Origin: Klenkia sp.
GTDB taxonomy: Bacteria; Actinomycetota; Actinomycetes; Mycobacteriales; Geodermatophilaceae
Length of the DNA: 6,135 nt
Assembly (NCBI GenBank): GCA_025966215.1
Contig: JAOPVM010000232.1
Span: 1-6,135, forward strand
Direction of reading: 5' to 3'
Numbering within the stretch: the stretch's first letter is position 1; every line of letters starts with the position of its first letter. Made by a program: the position numbers and the translations under genes. The notes beneath the pieces were generated by a model. That model had not been told where the DNA came from. It ran no database searches and saw nothing but the letters and a program-made list of their open reading frames with translations. Below are positions 1-6,135 of this stretch, one piece after another.

Positions 1-1181
<1,181 letters not shown>

Positions 1182-1203
<22 letters not shown>

Positions 1204-1931
1204 CTGCGGGTCACGTACGGCAGTTCGAGCTCGGCGCGGCCGGCGGTGTCGGGGTGCTCGGCGAGCAGGGCGCGCAGCCGGTCGAGGAACGTCGTCCGCT
1301 CCTCGGGGGTCATGGTCGCGACGTAGCTGCGGGTGCCGATGGTGCCCACCACCTGCTCCGCGGTCAGCCGCTGCACGACCGTGGACCGGTGCTCGGTGAC
1401 GTCCGCGGACAGGACGGCGGCGAACCGGGCGACGACGGTCTGGTCGGCCTCGTGGTCGCGGGCCTCGCCCGCCAGGGCCGCCCCGAGCGCGCCGACCCAC
1501 GGCACCCGCTCGTCGCGGGTGTTCCAGACGAAGCCGAGCACGCCACCGGGGCGCAGGACCCGGCGGAGCTCGGGGGCGGCCCGCACCGGATCGAACCAGT
1601 GCGCCGCCTGCCCGGCGACCACGGCGTCCACGTGGGCGTCGGGCACGGGCAGCGCCTCCGCGTCCCCGACCGCGGCCCGCACCTGCGGCAGCCGGGCGGT
1701 GAGCTGGCCGAGCATCCCGGCCGAGGGGTCGACGGCCAGCACCTCGTGCCCGGCCGCCAGCAGCTGGTCGGTGAGCAGCCCGGTGCCCGCACCCAGGTCG
1801 AGCACCCCCAGCGGCCGCTCCCCCAGGAGGAAGGCGACCGCGTCGGCGGGGTACCCGGGCCGGAGCGCGGCGTAGTCGGCCGCGACGGACCCGAAGGAGG
1901 TCCGCCGGGCGTCCCACGCCGGCCCGGTCAC
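1182..1931 (-). CDS. class I SAM-dependent methyltransferase, substrate unknown
   Basis: A 249-residue protein with a complete class I methyltransferase core of the methyltransferase-11/UbiE-like type. SAM motif I is VLDLGAGTG (43-51), the strand-2 acidic residue is in VLAVDPSAG (64-72), GD is at 89-90, the motif IV region is VVAGQAAHWFD (104-114), and a post-motif LRPGGVLGFVWNTRDE follows. The N-terminal FGSVAADYAALRPGYP segment is typical of such small-molecule methyltransferases. The C-terminal half gives no clue to the substrate. The GTG start at 1931 lies 2 nt after the topA stop and its Shine-Dalgarno is inside the last topA codons, so translation is very likely coupled to topA. The last 22 nt overlap the convergent tam. 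It is not obviously a paralogue of tam: the regions flanking the SAM core differ. TRSY occurs twice (200-203, 241-244), encoded by an identical 12-bp stretch, probably by chance. The family is secure; the substrate is not predictable. Confidence 0.9.
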
Positions 1932-1933
1932 CG

Positions 1934-4876
1934 TCAGCTCCCGGCCGGGACGACCCCGTCGCCGGTCGTCGTCCGGGCGGCGGTCTTCTTCGCGGCCGTC
2001 TTCTTCGCGGCCGTCTTCTTCGCGGTCGTGGTCTTCTTCGCCGCCGTGGTCGTCTTCGTCGCCGCGGGGGTCTTCTTCGCTGCCGTCGTCTTCTTCGCGG
2101 TGGTCTTCTTGGCCGCGGTCTTGCGGACGGCCTTCTTCTTCACCGGCGCCCGCTCACGGCGCTCGACCAGCAGCTCGGCTGCCCGCTCCAGGGTGATCGT
2201 CGCCGGGTCGTCGCCCTTGCGGAGGCTGGCGTTGGACTCCCCGTCGGTGACGTAGGGCCCGAAGCGGCCCTCCCGCACGGTGACCTGGCCCTGGGTGACC
2301 GGGTCGGGGCCCAGCTCCTTCAGCGGGGGCTTGGCCGCGGCCCGGCCACGCTGCTTGGGCTGGGCGAAGACCGCCAGGGCCTCCTCCAGCGTGGTGGTGA
2401 AGAGCTTCTCCTCGCTGTCGATCGAGCGGGAGTCGGTGCCCTTCTTGAGGTAGGGCCCGTAGCGGCCGTTGAGGGCCTGGATCTCCTCGCCGTCCGGTGC
2501 GGTGCCCACGGTGCGCGGCAGTGTCAGCAGCTTCAGCGCCTCGTCGAGGGTGAGCGTCTCCGGGCTCATGGAGGCGAACAGGCTGCCGGTGCGCGGGGAC
2601 TCCTTGCTGTCCTCGGGCACCACGGTGGTGACGTAGGGCCCGTAGCGGCCGGCCTTGACCAGCACCGTGTGACCCGACTCGGGGTGCACCCCGAGCTCGC
2701 GGTCACCGGAGGGGGCGTTGAGCAGCTCCTCGACGCGCTCGGGGGTGAGCTCGTCGGGGGCGATGTCGTCGGCGATGGAGACCCGGGTGCCCTCCTCGCC
2801 GCCGGCCTGCAGGTAGGGGCCGTAGCGGCCGACGCGGACCAGCACCGGCTGGCCGTCCGGGCCGGTGGCGCGCAGCGGGATGGAGTTCACCCCGCGGGCG
2901 TCGATCTCCTCCAGCCGCTGGCCGACGACCTGCTTGAGCCCGCCCGAGGCCGCGATGCCCCCGGCGTGCCCGCCCCCGCCGCCGAAGTAGAACTCGGTCA
3001 GCCAGTCGACCCGGCGCAGCGTGCCGCCGGCGATCTCGTCGAGCTCGCCCTCCAGGGAGGCGGTGAAGTCGTAGTCGACGAGCGCGGCGAAGTGCTGCTC
3101 GAGCAGGTTGACCACCGCGAAGGCCACGAACGTCGGGATGAGGGCCGAGCCCTTCTTCCAGACGTACCCGCGGTCCTGGATGGTCTGCATGATGGAGGCG
3201 TAGGTCGAGGGCCGACCGATGCCGAGCTCCTCCAGTGCCTTGGTCAGCGAGGGCTCGGTGTAGCGGGCCGGCGGGGTGGTGGTGTGCCCCTTGGCGTCCA
3301 GGGACCGGGTGTCCAGCTGCTGGCCGCGCTCGACCCGGGGCAGTCGGTTCTCCGCGTCGTCGGCGTCGCCGACCTCGTGGTCCTCCCGGCTCTCCACGTA
3401 GGCGCGGAGGAACCCGGGGAAGGTGATCGTGCGACCGCTGGCGGTGAAGGTGACGGCCTCGTCGGTGGACGAGGTGCCGGCCAGCCGGATGCTCACCGTG
3501 TTGCCCACCGCGTCGGACATCTGGGAGGCGACGGTGCGCTGCCAGATCAGCTCGTAGAGCCGGAACTCCTCACGCGCCAGCTGGCCGGCGAGCTGCCCGG
3601 GGGTGCGGAAGGCGTCCCCGGCCGGGCGGATGGCCTCGTGCGCCTCCTGCGCGCCCTTGGCCTTCTTGGAGTACCGCCGCGCCTCGGCCGGCACGTAGGC
3701 GTCGCCGTACAGCTCGCGGGCCTGGGTGCGGGCCGCACGCAGCGCCGTCTCCGACAGGTTCGTCGAGTCGGTGCGCATGTAGGTGATGAAGCCGTTCTCG
3801 TACAGCCGCTGCGCGGTGCGCATGACCTGCTGGGAGGACCAGCCGAACTTCCGGCCGGCCTCCTGCTGCAGCGAGGACGTGGTGAACGGGGCGTAGGGGC
3901 GGCGCCGGTAGTCCTTCTGGTCGACCCGCACGACCTCGACCGGGCGGGACTCCAGCCGGGCGGCCAGGCCGCGGGCGCCGGCCTCGTCCAGGTGCACCAC
4001 GTCGCTGGCCACGGTGCCGGTGTCGGGCTCGAAGTCCCGGCCGGTGGCGACCCGGCGGTCGTCCACGCTGACCAGCCTGGCGGTCACGCTGGTGGGCTCG
4101 CCCTCGTCGGCGGCCTGCGCGCCCTGCCGGACGTCGAAGACGCCGGTCAGGCTCCAGTAGTCGGCAGCGGTGAAGCGCATCCGGGCCCGCTCGCGCTCCA
4201 CCACGATCCGGGTGGCGACGGACTGCACCCGGCCGGCCGACAGCTTGGGCAGCACCTTCTTCCACAGCACCGGGGAGACCTCGTAGCCGTAGAGCCGGTC
4301 CAGGATGCGCCGGGTCTCCTGGGCGTCGACCAGTGCGGTGTCCAGCTCACGCGGGTTGGCCAGCGCGCGGGCGATGGCCTCCGGGGTGATCTCGTGGAAG
4401 ACCATCCGCCGGGCCGGGACCTTGGGCTTGAGGGTGTCGATCAGGTGCCAGGCGATGGCCTCGCCCTCGCGGTCCTCATCGGTGGCGAGGAAGACCTCGG
4501 AGGCGTCCTTGACCAGCGCCTTGAGCCGGCTGACCTGTTGCTTGCGCTCGGGGCTGATCACGTAGAGCGGGTGGAACCCGTTGTCCACGTCGACGCCGAG
4601 CCGGGCCCACGACTCGCCCTTGTGCGCCGCCGGCACGTCGGCGGCGTTGCGCGGGAGGTCCCGGATGTGTCCGATGGAGGACTCCACGACGTACCCGCTG
4701 CCCAGGTAGCCGGCGATCGTCTTGGCCTTGGACGGCGACTCCACGATGACCAACGGCTTGCCCCCCGACGCCGCGGCGGCGCGCTTGCGCGGCGGCGTGG
4801 CGGTGCCACCGGCGGCGGTGTCGGCGGTGGCCTCGACGTCGTCGGTGGTGGGCTTCGCGGTCTTGGTGGGGGGCAA
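1934..4876 (-). CDS. topA: type IA DNA topoisomerase I with lysine-repeat tail
   Basis: Relaxes negative supercoils by cutting one strand through a 5'-phosphotyrosine link; essential in most actinobacteria. The protein is 980 residues from the TTG at 4876. I chose TTG because AGGAG sits 5 nt upstream and PPTKTAK matches actinobacterial TopA N-termini; an in-frame GTG at 4978 has no Shine-Dalgarno. The Toprim domain starts at VIVESPSKAKTI (43-54, Glu46) and carries the metal-binding TDEDREGEA (Asp133, Asp135, Glu137). The catalytic tyrosine is Tyr366 in FITYMRTDST. GIGRPSTYASI and the rest of the type IA core follow. Four C-terminal repeats of GR(Y/F)GPY type lie near residues 683, 743, 804 and 870. 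The last 69 residues (912-980) form a basic tail with eight KK/KKK clusters. I find no cysteine in the whole protein, so there are no zinc fingers. A glycine-rich insert (GGGGG, 632-636) lies before the repeats. Length is slightly above mycobacterial TopA (about 934). It lies in an operon with the downstream methyltransferase. Confidence 0.98.
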   Translation of the reverse strand: MPPTKTAKPTTDDVEATADTAAGGTATPPRKRAAAASGGKPLVIVESPSKAKTIAGYLGSGYVVESSIGHIRDLPRNAADVPAAHKGESWARLGVDVDNGFHPLYVISPERKQQVSRLKALVKDASEVFLATDEDREGEAIAWHLIDTLKPKVPARRMVFHEITPEAIARALANPRELDTALVDAQETRRILDRLYGYEVSPVLWKKVLPKLSAGRVQSVATRIVVERERARMRFTAADYWSLTGVFDVRQGAQAADEGEPTSVTARLVSVDDRRVATGRDFEPDTGTVASDVVHLDEAGARGLAARLESRPVEVVRVDQKDYRRRPYAPFTTSSLQQEAGRKFGWSSQQVMRTAQRLYENGFITYMRTDSTNLSETALRAARTQARELYGDAYVPAEARRYSKKAKGAQEAHEAIRPAGDAFRTPGQLAGQLAREEFRLYELIWQRTVASQMSDAVGNTVSIRLAGTSSTDEAVTFTASGRTITFPGFLRAYVESREDHEVGDADDAENRLPRVERGQQLDTRSLDAKGHTTTPPARYTEPSLTKALEELGIGRPSTYASIMQTIQDRGYVWKKGSALIPTFVAFAVVNLLEQHFAALVDYDFTASLEGELDEIAGGTLRRVDWLTEFYFGGGGGHAGGIAASGGLKQVVGQRLEEIDARGVNSIPLRATGPDGQPVLVRVGRYGPYLQAGGEEGTRVSIADDIAPDELTPERVEELLNAPSGDRELGVHPESGHTVLVKAGRYGPYVTTVVPEDSKESPRTGSLFASMSPETLTLDEALKLLTLPRTVGTAPDGEEIQALNGRYGPYLKKGTDSRSIDSEEKLFTTTLEEALAVFAQPKQRGRAAAKPPLKELGPDPVTQGQVTVREGRFGPYVTDGESNASLRKGDDPATITLERAAELLVERRERAPVKKKAVRKTAAKKTTAKKTTAAKKTPAATKTTTAAKKTTTAKKTAAKKTAAKKTAARTTTGDGVVPAGS
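1938..1942 (-). promoter_or_regulatory. ribosome binding site inside the end of topA
   Basis: GGGAG on the minus strand, 6 nt before the GTG at 1931. It lies within the final Gly-Ser codons of topA. This placement, with the 2-nt gap between genes, supports translational coupling and fixes the methyltransferase start. Confidence 0.65.
1976..2143 (-). repeat. Lys-rich tail repeats of topA, with near-perfect 15-bp tandem units
   Basis: Codes for TopA residues about 912-967, built from KKTAA, KKTTA and similar units. At 1983-2025 the DNA is a 15-bp unit (plus strand GTCTTCTTCGCGGCC) repeated exactly twice and then for 13 more bases. Elsewhere the units are degenerate in length and sequence. Such tails in Streptomyces and mycobacterial TopA bind DNA and raise processivity. 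The near-identical units at the 3' end suggest recent duplication by slippage. All changes of 15 bp keep the frame, so tail length may vary between strains. Confidence 0.85.
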
Positions 4877-4881
4877 CGGGG

Positions 4882-4886
4882 CTCCT
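4882..4886 (-). promoter_or_regulatory. ribosome binding site of topA
   Basis: AGGAG on the minus strand, 5 nt before the TTG at 4876-4874. It is the strongest Shine-Dalgarno in the window and decides the start of topA in favour of a TTG codon over the upstream in-frame GTG at 4978. Confidence 0.75.
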
Positions 4887-4892
4887 GTCGGT

Positions 4893-4953
4893 GGTGCTGT
4901 GCGCGAGCGCCGGGACGCACCCGGGTGCCGAGGAGAGCGGCGGCGCAGCACCC
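4893..4953 (-). other. inverted repeats with alternative pairing in the topA leader
   Basis: In transcript order there are four segments: GGGTGCTG (4953-4946), GCACCC (4928-4923), GGGTGC (4922-4917) and CAGCACC (4899-4893). Segments 1 and 2 pair over 6 bp, and segments 1 and 4 over 7 bp. Segments 2 and 3 form a perfect 12-bp palindrome (4917-4928) that can fold as a 4-bp stem with a 4-nt loop. Segments 3 and 4 pair over 5 bp, as do neighbouring GTGCG and CGCAC. The pairings 1:2 with 3:4, and 1:4 with 2:3, are mutually exclusive. Segment 4 ends 6 nt before the topA Shine-Dalgarno. The base-pairing is seen directly; a regulatory role is inference, and GC-rich DNA makes chance stems common. Confidence 0.35.
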
Positions 4954-4966
4954 GCCCGGCAGCGCC

Positions 4967-4981
4967 ACGGTAGGCCACGGT
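4967..4981 (-). promoter_or_regulatory. possible topA promoter -10 within a tandem octamer
   Basis: The minus strand reads ACCGTGGC twice with start points exactly 10 bp apart (4981-4974 and 4971-4964). The second copy overlaps TACCGT (4972-4967), a TANNNT -10 match. Transcription would then begin near 4960, giving a leader of about 84 nt that holds the inverted repeats and the Shine-Dalgarno. No convincing -35 box is present; GGACCG or GGGACC lies 17-18 nt upstream. The octamer pair on one helix face could be a binding site or chance. Confidence 0.28.
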
Positions 4982-4993
4982 CGAGCGGGCGGT

Positions 4994-5029
4994 CCCTGCG
5001 ACGAGGTGGCAGGGGCGCGCCGCGGCCCC
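4994..5029 (-). terminator. weak GC-rich hairpins after the DUF1023 gene
   Basis: Two overlapping inverted repeats follow the stop at 5034-5032. One is a GGGGC/GCCCC 5-bp stem with an 8-nt loop (5029-5012). The other is a CCCTGC/GCAGGG 6-bp stem with a 9-nt loop (5014-4994). They exclude each other. No T-run follows, so intrinsic termination is uncertain, though U-less hairpins are common in actinobacteria. If they do not terminate, topA could also be read from the upstream gene. Confidence 0.25.
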
Positions 5030-5031
5030 GG

Positions 5032-6135
5032 TCAGGACGGCTCCCGGGTGCCCGCCACGACCTCGGCGATCGCCTGCAGGGTGGGCCGGTCGGGGTCGTA
5101 GTAAGAGGTGTGCCCCTGGTCGGGATCGGTGGGCAACGGGTCCGCCCCGAAGAACGGCGTGGAGGGCCCGGGACCGTAGTAGCCCGACCAGGACACCGGG
5201 TCCTCGATGTTCCAGGCGCCGTACACCTCGGGGGCCTCGAGCCCGTCCGCGTCGGCCACCCGCATGCCCGGGCTGCCGAGCACCACGACGGCGTCGGCGG
5301 CCAGCTCCCCGTCGGCGCGGGCCGCCTCCCCGGCCACCACCGTGCCGTAGCTGTGCGCGATCAGCGTCGTCCGCGGGTGCTGTCCTCCCCCGGCCGCCGC
5401 CGGCCCGGACCGGGCCACCGCGAGCCCGTCGAGGGTGCGGTCCAGCACCGGGCCGGCCGCCCGTGCGTTGACCGGGAGGAGGAAGGAACCGACCCCCGGG
5501 GTCTGGTAGCCCATCCAGACCAGGGTGGCCACCGCCAGGCCGGGCGCGGCTGCCTCGGCCAGGTCCTGGACGTGCACCGCGTCGGTGGTCATCGCCCCCA
5601 GGTCACCGACCGGGGCGGTCATCATGCCGGGCACGAGCACCCCGACCGCCCCCGCGGTGTCCAGGTCACCGACACCCAGGGCGACGAGGTCCTCGCCAGG
5701 GTCGAAGAGCACCAGCTGCGCGGTCCGCCCGTCGGCGGCCAGCCGGGTGAGCTGACCCTGGACGGCCACGGCTGTCCGGAAGCCGTCGGCCTGCGGGTCG
5801 GCCAGGGCACGGGCCAGCAGCGCCCGGTTGGCCTCGTCCCGGGCAGCCGCCGGGACGCCGTCCAGCCCGCCGATCGCGGCCGGGTCGGCGGCGACCACGG
5901 CCTGCTGCTCGACCAGGGTGAGCCCGGTCCACCAGGCCCCGGCCGCTGCCGGGTCACCGGGCGGCGGGACCCGGGGCGCGGCGACGGGGTGGCTGTCGAC
6001 GGCGCCCACCAGACCGGCGAGGTCGGCGGGGGCGACGGTGTCGAGCACCCCCACCTCGGCCAACGCCGCACCGACGGCGACCGCGGCCAGGTGGGTGGTG
6101 CCGGCCGCGGCCAGCGCGTCGCCCGCCCACCGCAC
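5032..6135 (-). CDS. DUF1023-family alpha/beta hydrolase, 3' part only
   Basis: The visible 367 residues are the C-terminal part of a protein of the DUF1023 alpha/beta-hydrolase family (Pfam Abhydrolase_8), found mainly in actinobacteria and of unknown substrate. The signature segment runs from WWTGLT (from visible residue 68) through EQQ to IGGLDGVPAAARDEANR. The nucleophile elbow is IAHSYGT with Ser262. Candidate triad partners are Asp312 (NIEDP) and His342 (GHTSYYD). The strand VGVLVPGM and the GMMT segment match the region ahead of the elbow in this family. The frame is open to the right edge. The GTG at 6135-6133 need not be the start, since family members usually carry a longer, often helical N-terminal region. 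No signal peptide or membrane segment is evident in the visible part. It lies 155 nt upstream of topA on the same strand, with no obvious functional link. Family assignment is good; enzyme activity is not established. Confidence 0.85.
   Translation of the reverse strand: MRWAGDALAAAGTTHLAAVAVGAALAEVGVLDTVAPADLAGLVGAVDSHPVAAPRVPPPGDPAAAGAWWTGLTLVEQQAVVAADPAAIGGLDGVPAAARDEANRALLARALADPQADGFRTAVAVQGQLTRLAADGRTAQLVLFDPGEDLVALGVGDLDTAGAVGVLVPGMMTAPVGDLGAMTTDAVHVQDLAEAAAPGLAVATLVWMGYQTPGVGSFLLPVNARAAGPVLDRTLDGLAVARSGPAAAGGGQHPRTTLIAHSYGTVVAGEAARADGELAADAVVVLGSPGMRVADADGLEAPEVYGAWNIEDPVSWSGYYGPGPSTPFFGADPLPTDPDQGHTSYYDPDRPTLQAIAEVVAGTREPS

Noticed and set aside
1983..2143. CRISPR array or non-coding tandem repeat
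   Set aside because: The units are in frame and code for the lysine tail of TopA; there are no spacers.
2251..2830. Recurrent DNA motif (plus strand GTAGGGCCCGTAGCGGCC and variants) seen four times
   Set aside because: It encodes the GR(Y/F)GPY core of the TopA C-terminal repeats; protein conservation plus codon bias explains it.
4877..4978. Longer N-terminus for topA from the GTG at 4978
   Set aside because: No Shine-Dalgarno, Arg-rich junk-like sequence, and AGGAG correctly spaced before the TTG at 4876.
2669..5101. 810-codon open frame antisense to topA
   Set aside because: Composition-driven mirror of topA with no recognisable motif.

Overview
This is a very GC-rich, gene-dense stretch of a bacterial chromosome. 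The base composition, GTG/TTG starts, zinc-finger-free topoisomerase I with a lysine-repeat tail, and DUF1023 hydrolase all point to an actinobacterium. A Geodermatophilaceae-like or related soil actinomycete would fit, but the family-level guess is only inference. The content is chromosomal housekeeping: I see no mobile element, CRISPR array, tRNA or rRNA.

Layout, left to right: (1) The 5' part of tmk (dTMP kinase) on the minus strand, running off the left edge. (2) A 28-52 nt divergent gap, then tam (trans-aconitate 2-methyltransferase) on the plus strand. (3) A second class I SAM-dependent methyltransferase of unknown substrate on the minus strand. It converges on tam with a 22-bp overlap of the two 3' ends. 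(4) topA (DNA topoisomerase I, 980 aa from a TTG start) on the minus strand. Its stop lies 2 nt before the methyltransferase start, so the two form an operon. (5) A 155-nt intergenic region holding the topA leader. It contains a strong Shine-Dalgarno, several inverted repeats that can pair in alternative ways, and a tandem octamer over a possible -10 element. (6) The 3' part of a DUF1023 alpha/beta-hydrolase gene on the minus strand, running off the right edge.

How the genes relate: topA and tmk both serve chromosome replication (supercoil relaxation, dTTP supply) and lie in the same direction. The two methyltransferase genes sit between them, and tam is inverted relative to everything else. 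Transcription from topA into the coupled methyltransferase therefore meets tam transcription head-on, and tam and tmk must start from almost the same spot. Nothing here clearly amounts to an undescribed system. The points most worth a second look are the structured topA leader, the topA-coupled orphan methyltransferase, and the compact tmk/tam divergent start region. There is no gene-free stretch longer than 155 nt.
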